The notes below the pieces were generated by a model that was given only the letters and a program-made list of their open reading frames with translations, was not told where the DNA came from and ran no database searches. This document shows positions 43,472 to 51,733 of a stretch of DNA of 61,130 nt, in pieces (the stretch's first letter is position 1; the number at the start of each line of letters is the position of its first letter). The stretch is from Pseudomonadota bacterium. GTDB taxonomy: Bacteria; Pseudomonadota; Gammaproteobacteria; Burkholderiales; Rhodocyclaceae. The stretch covers positions 1 through 61,130 of the forward strand of contig JAGTRW010000026.1 of the NCBI GenBank assembly GCA_018262095.1, given 5' to 3'. The translations under genes and the position numbers were made by a program.

Positions 43472-45163
43472 ATGCCCAGACCCACCACCGAAACGCTCAC
43501 CGGCGCGCAGATCGTCGTTCGCCTGCTCGAAAGGCAGGGCGTGCGCACGCTGTCCGGAATCCCGGGCGGCGCCATCCTGCCGATCTACGACGCCTTGTCA
43601 CAGTCGAGCCTGATCCATCACGTGCTGGCGCGTCACGAGCAGGGCGCCGGCTTCATCGCTCAGGGAATGGCGCGGGCGAGCGGCGAAGTGGCGGTGTGCA
43701 TGGCTTCCTCCGGCCCTGGTGCGACCAATCTGCTGACCGCGATTGCCGATGCCAAGCTCGACTCGATTCCGATGCTGGCGATTACCGGTCAGGTGCCGAC
43801 GCCGATGATCGGTACCGACGCCTTCCAGGAGGTCGATACCTACGGCCTCTCGATCCCGATCACCAAGCACAATTTTCTGGTCGGGTCGGCGCAGGAGCTG
43901 CTCGATATCATTCCGCGCGCCTTCCGGCTGGCCGCGTCGGGACGCCCCGGGCCGGTGCTGGTCGATATTCCCAAGGACGTGCAGAACCAGGCGGTCGAGA
44001 TCTCCGAGTGGCCCGCACCCGGCGTCGCCGACCCGGTGCTGGCGGCGCCGGCCGAGCTGATTGAGCACGCCGCGGCGATGATCAACGCGGCAGCGCGTCC
44101 GATCCTGTACTTGGGCGGCGGCGTCGTTCATTCGGGCGCCTCTGAATTGGCCGTGGCCTTGGCCGAGAAGGCCAGCCTGCCGACCGTGATGACGCTGATG
44201 GCGCTCGGCGCGATGCCGGTCGATCATTCGCTGTCGCTCGGCATGCTCGGCATGCACGGCGCGCGCTGCACCAATTTTGCGCTTGATGAGTGCGATCTCT
44301 TGATCGCGCTCGGTGCGCGCTTTGACGATCGCGCGACGGGCAAGGTCGCCGCTTTCTGTCCGCAGGCCAAGATCATCCACATTGACATCGATTGCTCCGA
44401 ACTCGACAAGATCAAGACTGCCCACGTCGGTATCTGCGGTGACGTCGCTGCGGTGCTCAGGCAACTCGCACCGCAGGTCGGCGCTCAGTTGCGCGCGCCG
44501 TGGCTGTCGCGGGTGGCCGTGCTCAAGGCCGAGCATCCGCTGCGCCTGCCGGGAGTCGACGACGCGCGCACGCCGTACGGCTTGATCCGCGCCGTCGCCG
44601 ACGGCCTCGATGAGTTTGGCGATCAGGCAATTGTCGCCACCGACGTCGGCCAGCACCAGATGTGGGTGGCGCAAGCGTATCCGCTGCGCCGGCCGCGTCA
44701 GTGGCTCACTTCGGGCGGACTCGGAACGATGGGTTTCGGGCTGCCGGCGGCGATCGGCGCATCGCTCGCACAGCCCGAGCGCACCGTGGTCTGCTTCTCG
44801 GGCGACGGCAGCATCCTGATGAACGTTCAGGAATTCGCGACGGCGGCCGAGGAAGACGTCAACGTCAAGGTCGTCCTGATGAACAACGCTTCGCTCGGTC
44901 TGGTCTTCCAGCAACAGACGATGTTCTACGGCGAGCGGATCTTCGCGTCGAAGTTCAAGGGCGTTCCCGATTTCGTCAAGGTCGCCGAAGGCTTCGGCTG
45001 GCGCACGCTCGATCTCGACCTGACCGACGATCCGCGTGCGGCGCTGCGCCGCGCGCTGGCGCTGCGCGGCCCGATGCTGATCCACGCCAGCATCGACATG
45101 CGTGAGCAGGTGCTGCCGATGGTCGCGCCGGGGGCTTCGAACAAAGACATGATCGGAGGCTGA
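43472..45163 (+). CDS. ilvB: acetolactate synthase large subunit (IlvB type)
   Basis: The 563-residue thiamine diphosphate enzyme makes acetolactate from two pyruvate, or acetohydroxybutyrate from pyruvate and 2-oxobutanoate, for valine, leucine and isoleucine. The catalytic glutamate is E56 in ARHEQGAGF. The ThDP/Mg motif is GDGSILMNVQEF followed by NNASLGLVFQQQ, and the FAD region is in the middle domain. The start at 43472 has an AAGGAGA site; the frame stays open to 43415 inside the attenuator. ilvN follows after three nucleotides. Control is by the attenuator upstream. Confidence 0.95.
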   Translation: MPRPTTETLTGAQIVVRLLERQGVRTLSGIPGGAILPIYDALSQSSLIHHVLARHEQGAGFIAQGMARASGEVAVCMASSGPGATNLLTAIADAKLDSIPMLAITGQVPTPMIGTDAFQEVDTYGLSIPITKHNFLVGSAQELLDIIPRAFRLAASGRPGPVLVDIPKDVQNQAVEISEWPAPGVADPVLAAPAELIEHAAAMINAAARPILYLGGGVVHSGASELAVALAEKASLPTVMTLMALGAMPVDHSLSLGMLGMHGARCTNFALDECDLLIALGARFDDRATGKVAAFCPQAKIIHIDIDCSELDKIKTAHVGICGDVAAVLRQLAPQVGAQLRAPWLSRVAVLKAEHPLRLPGVDDARTPYGLIRAVADGLDEFGDQAIVATDVGQHQMWVAQAYPLRRPRQWLTSGGLGTMGFGLPAAIGASLAQPERTVVCFSGDGSILMNVQEFATAAEEDVNVKVVLMNNASLGLVFQQQTMFYGERIFASKFKGVPDFVKVAEGFGWRTLDLDLTDDPRAALRRALALRGPMLIHASIDMREQVLPMVAPGASNKDMIGG

Positions 45164-45166
45164 AAA

Positions 45167-45475
45167 ATGAATGCCATCAACAAACCCGAAAAGCAGGCGC
45201 TGGCGCGCACCGTTCTCGAGCTTGACGTCAATAACCATGCCGGCGTGATGTCGCACGTCGTCGGCCTGTTTTCGCGGCGCGCCTACAACGTCGAGGGAAT
45301 CCTCTGCATGCCGGTCGGCGACGGCGTAAGCAGCCGCATCTGGCTGATGGTCGGCGAGGACATCCGGCTCGATCAAATGGTCAAGCAGGTCGAAAAGCTC
45401 GAAGACGTTCTGGCGGTTCGCCGGCACGGCGCTGAGCACCAGGTCTTCGAACGCTTGGAGGAGTTCTTCCGCTAA
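45167..45475 (+). CDS. ilvN: acetolactate synthase small regulatory subunit (IlvN type)
   Basis: A 102-residue ACT-domain subunit (LELDVNNHAGVMSHVVGLFS, then RRAYNVEGILCMPVG) that confers valine feedback inhibition on the large subunit. It has the short, single-ACT form of enteric IlvN (about 96 residues), not the 160-residue IlvH form common in betaproteobacterial ilvIHC operons. The ATG lies three nucleotides after ilvB with GGAGG just upstream. No ilvC follows, so a second, ilvIH-ilvC locus may exist elsewhere (inference). Confidence 0.93.
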   Translation: MNAINKPEKQALARTVLELDVNNHAGVMSHVVGLFSRRAYNVEGILCMPVGDGVSSRIWLMVGEDIRLDQMVKQVEKLEDVLAVRRHGAEHQVFERLEEFFR

Positions 45476-45499
45476 ACTGAGACCGGGCGCCGCACTGCC

Positions 45500-45528
45500 T
45501 TGAACTTTATGCCGTTGTTCTCTATCCT
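45500..45528 (+). promoter_or_regulatory. predicted promoter of phaC
   Basis: TTGAAC at 45500-45505, 17 nt, TATCCT at 45523-45528 (5/6 and 4/6). A small hairpin CTATCC-TCAAC-GGATAG (45522-45538) overlaps the -10 and the start region. The leader is about 130 nt. Confidence 0.45.
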
Positions 45529-45666
45529 CAACGGATAGCGTTTGCCGACGCCGCCCAGGCGCTGCCTGGTGCGGTCCGCTTGCCACCGGGGCTAGTCAGA
45601 TGAGGCTGGGTTCCTTCTGCGAATCCGCGTTGCGCGGCTCCCTGCGAAGATGAAAGGACGTCGTTC

Positions 45667-47394
45667 ATGAACCCAGAGCAACCTCTCGCCATGCTGCAGA
45701 GTCTTTTCCAGTCGGGTCAGTCATTGACCCAGAGCTACCTCGACCTCGTCACCAAGCAGCAGTTGTCGATGTTGTTGCCGGCGGCGCTATCGGCGCCGGC
45801 GCCCAATCTCGAACCTTTCGCCAGCTTGCAGGGCGAACTGGCCGCCCAGCACGCCGCATTGTGGCAAGCGATGCTGCTGCGTCAGAGCGGCGAGGCCGCC
45901 GAGCCGATGGTCAAGCCGGAACCGGGCGATCGTCGCTTCAGCGCGCCGGAGTGGGGCGAGAGCCCGATTTACGATTACCTGCGCCAGAGCTATCTGCTCA
46001 ACGCCCGTTATCTGAGCAAAGTCGCCGACGCCATGCCGATTGCCGATGGGCCGGCCAAGACCCGTCTGCAGTTCCTGACGCGTCTTTACGTCGAGGCCAT
46101 GGCGCCGTCCAATTTCGCGGCGACCAACCCGGAATTCATCAAGACCGCGCTCGAGACCGGCGGCGAAAGCATCACCGAGGGCGTCAAGAATCTGCTCTCG
46201 GATCTCGAAAAGGGGCGCATCTCGATGACCGACGAGTCGGCGTTCGAAATCGGCCGCAATATCGCGATGACTCCCGGCGCGGTGGTCTTCGAGAACGATC
46301 TGATGCAATTGATCCAATACGCTCCGAGCACCGAGCGGGTCGCCGAGCGGCCGATTCTGCTGGTGCCGCCTTGCATCAACAAGTACTACCTGATGGATTT
46401 GCAGCCCGAAAACTCCTTCGTCCGTTACCTCGTCGAGCAGGGCTTCACGGTTTTCCTGATCTCCTGGCGCAGCGCCACCGAGGAACAGGGGCACTACGGC
46501 TGGGACGATTATCTCGAGATGGGGCCGATCAAGGCGCTCACGGTGGTCCGCGAGATTAGCGGAGAGGCCAAGCCCAATGCGCTCGGTTTCTGCATCGGCG
46601 GCCCGCTGCTATGCTCGGCGCTGGCGGTGCTACTCGCGCGCGGAGAAGACCCGGTCGAGAGCCTGACGCTGATGACCTCGCTGCTCGATTACTCTGACCC
46701 GGGAGAAATCGGCGCCTTGGTCACCGAGTCGATGGTTGCCGCCTACGATGCGTCGATCGGCAAGGGCGGCGTGATGCACGGGCGCGATCTGTCGAGCGTT
46801 TTCTCGGCGCTGCGCGCCAACGACCTGATCTGGCAATATGTCGTCGGCAATTACCTCAAGGGCAAGAAGCCGGCGCCGTTCGACCTGCTTTACTGGAATT
46901 CGGACAGCACCAACTTGCCAGGCCCCTGTTTTACCTGGTACATCCGCAATACCTATCTGAGCAACCAGCTGCGCGTTCCCGGCAAGCTCGAAATGCTCGG
47001 TGAAAAGATCGATCTGGGCAAAATTACGGTACCCGCCTACATCATGGCGGCGCGTGAAGACCACTTGGTGCTGTGGCAGGCGGCCTATCTTTCGCGCAAG
47101 ATTCTCGGCGGCCCGACGACCTACACGCTGGCGGCCAGCGGCCACATCGCGGGCTCGATCAACCCGGCTTCGAAGAACCGCCGCAACTATTGGATCAACG
47201 ACGCCGAAGGCTCGCTGACGCCTGATGAATGGCTGGCCGGCGCCAGCGAAAGGAAGGGGAGCTGGTGGCCGCATTGGACCGAGTGGCTCGGCGCGCGCAG
47301 CGGCAAGCAGGTCGCCGCGCCAAAGAAGCCTGGTAGTCGGCGCTACAAGGAGGTCGAACCGGCCCCCGGTCGCTACGTCAAGGCCCGGGCTTAA
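45667..47394 (+). CDS. phaC: class I poly(3-hydroxyalkanoate) synthase
   Basis: This 575-residue polymerase joins hydroxyacyl-CoA units into storage polyester at granule surfaces. The lipase-like box is GFCIGG with catalytic C309. The catalytic Asp lies in AAREDHLVLWQ and the His in ASGHIAGSINP. The N-terminal 100 residues are the variable class I region. The C-terminal PGRYVKARA is typical of class I. phaA, phaB and phaR are not next to it. A small gene of unknown function follows after 66 nt. Confidence 0.95.
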   Translation: MNPEQPLAMLQSLFQSGQSLTQSYLDLVTKQQLSMLLPAALSAPAPNLEPFASLQGELAAQHAALWQAMLLRQSGEAAEPMVKPEPGDRRFSAPEWGESPIYDYLRQSYLLNARYLSKVADAMPIADGPAKTRLQFLTRLYVEAMAPSNFAATNPEFIKTALETGGESITEGVKNLLSDLEKGRISMTDESAFEIGRNIAMTPGAVVFENDLMQLIQYAPSTERVAERPILLVPPCINKYYLMDLQPENSFVRYLVEQGFTVFLISWRSATEEQGHYGWDDYLEMGPIKALTVVREISGEAKPNALGFCIGGPLLCSALAVLLARGEDPVESLTLMTSLLDYSDPGEIGALVTESMVAAYDASIGKGGVMHGRDLSSVFSALRANDLIWQYVVGNYLKGKKPAPFDLLYWNSDSTNLPGPCFTWYIRNTYLSNQLRVPGKLEMLGEKIDLGKITVPAYIMAAREDHLVLWQAAYLSRKILGGPTTYTLAASGHIAGSINPASKNRRNYWINDAEGSLTPDEWLAGASERKGSWWPHWTEWLGARSGKQVAAPKKPGSRRYKEVEPAPGRYVKARA

Positions 47395-47460
47395 ACGGCG
47401 GTTCGGTCTTGGCGGTGCGTTTCGGTGCTTCTTGAATTCGTTGGAGATGGGGGCGTTATC

Positions 47461-47739
47461 ATGTTGACCTATGAAGATTGCCTTGAACTGAGTGATCTGA
47501 CCGAGGAAGAGGTCGAAGCCATTGCCCAGCATGAGCATCTTCCGGAGATCGTTGCGCTGGAAATGGGCAGTTATCTGGTGCATGGCCCGGATGGCGTGCC
47601 AATGATCAAGCGCATCATTCTCGATGACATCGAGGAGCAGCTCAGGCGCGGTCACGCCGACAAGGCCTTGCATTTGAAACTGGTGCTCAGGCACTTTGTG
47701 CACACCCATCCCAAGCATCTGGCCAATCAACAGCGGTGA
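47461..47739 (+). CDS. small conserved-looking protein of unknown function after phaC
   Basis: A 92-residue protein without signal peptide or membrane segment, acidic in its first half (YEDCLELSDLTEEEVEAIAQ) and His-rich at the end (LRHFVHTHPKHL). It has the look of a soluble helical protein. I do not recognise the family. The ATG at 47461 has a GGAGATGGGGG stretch upstream; an earlier start at 47425 is less likely. It follows phaC on the same strand and could be co-transcribed, so a link to granules is possible but unproven. Confidence 0.7.
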   Translation: MLTYEDCLELSDLTEEEVEAIAQHEHLPEIVALEMGSYLVHGPDGVPMIKRIILDDIEEQLRRGHADKALHLKLVLRHFVHTHPKHLANQQR

Positions 47740-47756
47740 GCGGAGCGTGCCGGCAA

Positions 47757-48413
47757 TCAGCGCGTCTGCCTGCTGATTTCGCCGTTGCACGAACTGGCCA
47801 CGCGTGCGTATTCCTCCGGGCTGTCGATCAGCGCCTGGTCGGCGTCGACGCGCTTGATTTCGCGCTGGATGTAGGGCAGCCAGCGTTCATTGAGTTCGCG
47901 CTCAAGCTGGGTACGCGCCTGGCCGATCGGTCCCCGCCACGGGCTGCCGGTCGCGAAGCGGCGGCTGAGCGTAGCGGCCAGCTCGTCCTCGATGCTGACG
48001 AGATGCGCCTGGTAGGTTTTGACGTGGCGCAATTCGTGCTGATAAATTTCGTTGAAGGCACAACTGCCTTCAGCAAACTCCTTGGCTATGTAGACCGTCA
48101 TCGGGCTGAAGCCGAAGCTCACGGTGATCTGCGGGCTGGCGCACTCCCAGCGTCCGCTATCGTCGACATGCCGGCTAATGCTCGTCGAAAATTGGCTGGA
48201 GGCCTTGCCGCGAGTCAGTCCGAGCACCTGCTTGCCCGGTTGCGCGAGCGCCGACCCGAGGTGGGTCAGTTCGCGGTAACCGTACTGCGTGTTGACGGTG
48301 ATTTGCTCCGCAAGCCGCTTGACGGTAACCGAAGGCTTGGGCAACTGGTCGCAGGCATCGGCCCACAGCGGGCCGGCAAAGAGCAGGGCGAACAGCGTGG
48401 CGAGGGGGCGCAT
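47757..48413 (-). CDS. secreted protein with HExxH motif, putative metallopeptidase
   Basis: A 218-residue protein with a signal peptide (LATLFALLFAGPLWADA, about 20 residues) and four Cys in the mature part (21, 91, 118, 208), suiting disulfides. HELRH at 126-130 (IYQHELRHVKTYQAHL) fits a zincin HExxH site, and E138 or E142 could be a further ligand. The form is reminiscent of DUF922-type zinc-protease-like proteins, but I cannot confirm that. It is a single minus-strand gene convergent with the phaC-side gene. Substrate unknown. Confidence 0.72.
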   Translation of the reverse strand: MRPLATLFALLFAGPLWADACDQLPKPSVTVKRLAEQITVNTQYGYRELTHLGSALAQPGKQVLGLTRGKASSQFSTSISRHVDDSGRWECASPQITVSFGFSPMTVYIAKEFAEGSCAFNEIYQHELRHVKTYQAHLVSIEDELAATLSRRFATGSPWRGPIGQARTQLERELNERWLPYIQREIKRVDADQALIDSPEEYARVASSCNGEISRQTR

Positions 48414-48440
48414 CGGGAGACCGGGTCGAATCGCCGAAAC

Positions 48441-48593
48441 CTACTTGCGACCGCCGCGCGCGCCGCCCTTGTCCCAGCCATAACGCACCGTTCGCTGCCA
48501 GCGGCTGGCGGCCTGTCGCAGCGGGTTGGCGGCCGGCTGGCGCGGCTTGGGCGCGGCAGCCGGGCGGGTCGGGGGCTTTGGCTTGGCGTTCAT
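48441..48593 (-). CDS. possible small basic Pro/Ala-rich protein
   Basis: A 50-residue frame (MNAKPKPPTRPAAAPKPRQP at the start, GYGWDKGG-like end VRYGWDKGGARGGRK), very basic and low in complexity. It has no clear ribosome site and lies in the gap between the HExxH gene and aroC. An upstream ATG at 48644 would give 67 residues. It may be a real small nucleic-acid-binding protein or a chance frame in GC-rich sequence. Confidence 0.3.
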   Translation of the reverse strand: MNAKPKPPTRPAAAPKPRQPAANPLRQAASRWQRTVRYGWDKGGARGGRK

Positions 48594-48625
48594 GGCGATG
48601 AGAAAGGCATTGGCAGTCGGCGCTA

Positions 48626-48634
48626 TGGTAGACT
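48626..48634 (+). promoter_or_regulatory. extended -10 element before aroC
   Basis: TGG followed by TAGACT, 34 nt before the aroC ATG. It has the same form as the elements before cysS and thrC, and no -35 is evident. Confidence 0.4.
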
Positions 48635-48667
48635 TTCCGTTCATTCTATCGTTCCTTCTGGAAAACC

Positions 48668-49753
48668 ATGTCCGGCAATACCTTTGGCACCTTGTTTACG
48701 GTCACTTCGTTCGGCGAATCGCATGGGCCGGCGATCGGCTGTGTGGTCGATGGTTGCCCGCCGGGACTCGAACTTTGCGCAGCCGACATCCAGGATCAAC
48801 TCGATCGCCGCAAACCGGGGACTTCGCGTCATGTGACGCAGCGCCGCGAGCCCGATATGGTCGAGATCCTGTCCGGCGTCTTCGAGGGGAAGACGACCGG
48901 GACGCCGATCGGCCTGCTGATCCGCAACGAGGATCAGCGCAGTCGCGACTACGGCAACATCGCGCAGACCTTCCGCCCCGGTCACGCCGATTATGCGTAC
49001 ACGCAGAAATACGGCTTTCGCGATTACCGCGGCGGCGGCCGTTCGTCGGCGCGTGAAACGGCGGTGCGCGTCGCCGCCGGAGCGATCGCCCGCAAGTGGC
49101 TCAAGGAACGCTATGGCGTCACGATCTTCGGCTGGATGAGCCAGCTGGGACCGATCGAGATTCCCTTTGTCGATGCCGGCGAGATTGCCGAAAACCCCTT
49201 CTTCGCACCCAACGCGTCGCTCGTTGCGCAGCTCGAATCGTATATGGACGCGCTGCGCAAGTCGGGCGATTCGGTCGGCGCCAAGATCAGCGTCGCCGCC
49301 AGCGGCGTTCCGCCGGGTTGGGGCGAGCCGGTCTATGACCGCCTCGACGCCGAAATCGCCTACGCCATGATGGGAATCAACGCGGTCAAGGGCGTCGAGA
49401 TCGGCGCCGGTTTTGCCAGCATCGTGCAGAAGGGGAGCGAACACGGCGACGAGATGACGCCGCAAGGCTTCCTGTCCAACAACGCGGGTGGCGTGCTCGG
49501 CGGTATTTCGACCGGGCAGGACATCCTGGTGAGCCTGGCGATCAAGCCGACGTCGAGCATTCGTCTGGCGCGTCGCTCGGTTGATCTGTCCGGCGCGGCG
49601 GTGAGCGTCGAAACACTGGGTCGTCACGACCCGTGCGTCGGCATCCGCGCGACGCCGATCGCCGAAGCCATGCTGGCGCTGGTGCTGATCGATCATGCCT
49701 TGCGCCACCGCGCGCAGTGCGGCGACGTGGTGTGTGCCACGCCGCGTTTGTGA
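48668..49753 (+). CDS. aroC: chorismate synthase
   Basis: The 361-residue FMN-dependent enzyme makes chorismate from EPSP, the last shared step to aromatic amino acids. The three family signatures are present: [18 protein letters not shown] near the start, [20 protein letters not shown] (from FRPGHADY) and, later, [32 protein letters not shown] is also typical. It feeds the trp genes at the end of the window. It is followed by a 121-nt gap with short inverted repeats but no clear terminator. Confidence 0.96.
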   Translation: MSGNTFGTLFTVTSFGESHGPAIGCVVDGCPPGLELCAADIQDQLDRRKPGTSRHVTQRREPDMVEILSGVFEGKTTGTPIGLLIRNEDQRSRDYGNIAQTFRPGHADYAYTQKYGFRDYRGGGRSSARETAVRVAAGAIARKWLKERYGVTIFGWMSQLGPIEIPFVDAGEIAENPFFAPNASLVAQLESYMDALRKSGDSVGAKISVAASGVPPGWGEPVYDRLDAEIAYAMMGINAVKGVEIGAGFASIVQKGSEHGDEMTPQGFLSNNAGGVLGGISTGQDILVSLAIKPTSSIRLARRSVDLSGAAVSVETLGRHDPCVGIRATPIAEAMLALVLIDHALRHRAQCGDVVCATPRL

Positions 49754-49874
49754 GGGAGAGGGCTGGCCGTTTTGTAGCAAGCTGCGTCATCAGCCGGACA
49801 GGCCGTCTGGACTGTCCTTTGTAACCACACTGGCCGTACCGTGAGGTGGCCAGGAACATCGAGAGGGCACGATC

Positions 49875-50126
49875 ATGCAAGTTGAGCATCACGAGCTGCA
49901 CCACGATTTCCCCGAATTTCTGGATGTCATGCAAGCGCTGCGAACCTCGGATAGCAACTTCAGCCAAATGTTCGACGAATATCACCGCCTCACCAGCCAG
50001 GTCGAGCGCCTCGAAGAAGAAGACGTTCCGGTCGACGATTTTACGATCGAGGAAATGAAAAAGGCGCGCGCCAAGCTCAAGGACAAGATGTACAAGCTGC
50101 TCGTCACCTACCAGAACAGCAACTGA
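49875..50126 (+). CDS. YdcH family protein (DUF465)
   Basis: An 83-residue helical, charged protein. The pattern FSQMFDEYHRLTSQVERLEE, then MKKARAKLKDKMYKLL, matches the YdcH/DUF465 hairpin of two helices. These proteins are common in proteobacteria, and their function is not known. There is no signal or membrane segment. It lies between aroC and the MFS gene on the same strand; the following 38-nt gap carries a hairpin that overlaps the MFS start. Confidence 0.85.
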   Translation: MQVEHHELHHDFPEFLDVMQALRTSDSNFSQMFDEYHRLTSQVERLEEEDVPVDDFTIEEMKKARAKLKDKMYKLLVTYQNSN

Positions 50127-50144
50127 TTCCGAAGCGCACGCCAG

Positions 50145-50168
50145 GCATCCGGTAAAATTGCCGGATGC
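50145..50168 (+). promoter_or_regulatory. hairpin with embedded -10-like box at the MFS gene start
   Basis: GCATCCGG (50145-50152) and CCGGATGC (50161-50168) pair perfectly around the loop TAAAATTG, and the right arm contains the ATG at 50165. TAAAAT in the loop is a plausible -10, which would place the transcription start at or next to the ATG (leaderless message). If instead the transcript begins upstream, the start codon would be buried in the stem. Confidence 0.4.
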
Positions 50169-51355
50169 AGCGCTTTGCCTACTGGCGGCTTTCCGCCTAC
50201 TACTTCGCGTATTTCGCCTTTATCGGCGTTTATTCTCCCTACTTCGGCCTTTACCTTCAGTCGCTGTCGTTTTCCGCTTGGGACATCGGTCTGCTGATGT
50301 CGCAGGTCCAGCTCACGCGCGTTTTCGGGCCGTATCTTTGGGGTCTGCTCGCCGACCGCAGCGGGCAACGCTTGCCGATAATCCGCCTGTCCGGCGTGGC
50401 GGCGTTGATCGCCTTTTCTGCCTTTTTCTTCATCAGCAGTTTCGCCACCGTCTTGCTGGCGATGGCGGTCTTCTCGATCTTCTGGGCGGCGTCGCTGCCG
50501 TTGGTCGAAGCCTTGACCTTCGATCATCTGCGCGACAATCCGGCGCATTACAGCCGGGTCAGGTTGTGGGGATCGGTCGGTTTCATCGTCGTCGTGATGG
50601 GGGCCGGCGCCTTGCTCGATCAACAGCCGCTGTCTGCCGTGCTGTGGATCGGCGTCGCGGCGCTGGTTTGCATCGTGTTCTTTTCAATGCGCCTGCCCGA
50701 CGCGGCGGGGCACGTCCCGCAGGCGGTTTCGGCGCCGCTCGGTGACGTCCTGCGTCAGCCGCGGGTGCGCGCGTTGCTTGTCGCCTGCTTCGCGATGGCC
50801 GCAGCGCATGGCGCCTTCAACATCTTTTACTCGATTTTTCTGGCCGCTCACGGCTACAGCAAAGCGCTCGTCGGCGCGCTCTTCTCGCTCGGCGTTCTGG
50901 CCGAAATCGCGGTGTTCCTGTTCATGCCGCGAGCGCTGCGACGTTTTTCGCTGCGCACCATCCTGCTCGCCTGTTTTTCGGTCGGCGTCGCGCGTTTCGC
51001 GTTGATCGGCTGGGGCGTCGATAGTTTGGTGCTGATGGTGGCCACTCAGTTGATGCATGGACTGACTTTCGGCGCATTTCATTCGGCGGCGATCTCCGCC
51101 GTCAACCGCTGGTTTTCCGGGCCGACGCGAGCGCGCGGGCAGGCGCTTTATTCGAGTCTGTCGTTCGGCGCCGGCGGTCTGGTCGGCGGCTTGGTCAGCG
51201 GTTGGAGCTGGGGGCGCCTGGGCGGCGAACTGACCTTCGCCTTGAGTTCGCTTTACGCGCTGGTCGGCTTGCTGCTGGTGGCGATCTGGATTACGAAAAA
51301 GGATGTCAGCGAAACCGGTGGGTCGTGCGTTAGTAATAACCCTGACGGCGTTTAG
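50165..51355 (+). CDS. MFS transporter, HcaT/MFS_1-like
   Basis: This 396-residue inner-membrane carrier has 12 predicted helices. The opening WRLSAYYFAYFAFIGVYSPY, then FGLYLQSLSFSAWDIGLLMS, and the loop GLLADRSGQRLPII resemble the 3-phenylpropionate transporter-like (HcaT) branch of the MFS. The substrate is unknown. It sits where leuC would be expected to follow in related genomes. A terminator is not seen before the small entericidin gene, which has its own promoter-like sequence. Confidence 0.85.
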   Translation: MQRFAYWRLSAYYFAYFAFIGVYSPYFGLYLQSLSFSAWDIGLLMSQVQLTRVFGPYLWGLLADRSGQRLPIIRLSGVAALIAFSAFFFISSFATVLLAMAVFSIFWAASLPLVEALTFDHLRDNPAHYSRVRLWGSVGFIVVVMGAGALLDQQPLSAVLWIGVAALVCIVFFSMRLPDAAGHVPQAVSAPLGDVLRQPRVRALLVACFAMAAAHGAFNIFYSIFLAAHGYSKALVGALFSLGVLAEIAVFLFMPRALRRFSLRTILLACFSVGVARFALIGWGVDSLVLMVATQLMHGLTFGAFHSAAISAVNRWFSGPTRARGQALYSSLSFGAGGLVGGLVSGWSWGRLGGELTFALSSLYALVGLLLVAIWITKKDVSETGGSCVSNNPDGV

Positions 51356-51370
51356 GCGGCTTGGGCGCGG

Positions 51371-51400
51371 CTGACAGCGTCGGTCAAGCCGTGAGATAAT
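51371..51400 (+). promoter_or_regulatory. predicted promoter of the entericidin gene
   Basis: CTGACA at 51371-51376, 18 nt, GATAAT at 51395-51400; each hexamer matches 5/6. It would drive the entericidin gene and possibly leuB. Confidence 0.5.
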
Positions 51401-51479
51401 CGGCAGCTTGCGCTGGGCGCCGCGGCAGCGATTGCCGGGCATTCCGCAGATGTTGGTGAGCTGCTTTAAGGAGATCGAG

Positions 51480-51602
51480 ATGACTAAAATTGTTTTTATT
51501 ATTTTTGTTTGTGCAGCGTCGCTGTCAGCCTGCAATACGGTGCAAGGGATGGGCAAGGATATCGAAAAGGGCGGTCAGGCCATCGAGAAGGTTGCCAAAT
51601 AA
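51480..51602 (+). CDS. entericidin A/B family lipoprotein
   Basis: A 40-residue lipoprotein precursor with lipobox LSAC at residues 14-17 and the mature peptide NTVQGMGKDIEKGGQAIEKV, the helical pattern of entericidins. In E. coli the ecnAB pair acts as an antidote/toxin-like bacteriolytic couple under stationary-phase control. Here a single copy is present and its role is unproven. A perfect AAGGAGA ribosome site fixes the start. Betaproteobacteria often carry this gene between leuC and leuD; here neither is present. Confidence 0.88.
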   Translation: MTKIVFIIFVCAASLSACNTVQGMGKDIEKGGQAIEKVAK

Positions 51603-51733
51603 GGCGCTGAACAAGGGAAGTCATGAATGTTCGCCGGCCAGGGCTGGTCGCCGCGCCATGACGAGAAAATTCGCGTGTTCGAGAAAACTCGACGCGTCCA
51701 GCAACCGTGGTTGTTTGCTTAAGAGGGATGGGT

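Noticed and set aside
43598-45586. 662-codon open frame opposite ilvB
   Set aside because: Antisense shadow; it is His/Arg/Asp-rich, lacks any domain and lies opposite an unmistakable acetolactate synthase.
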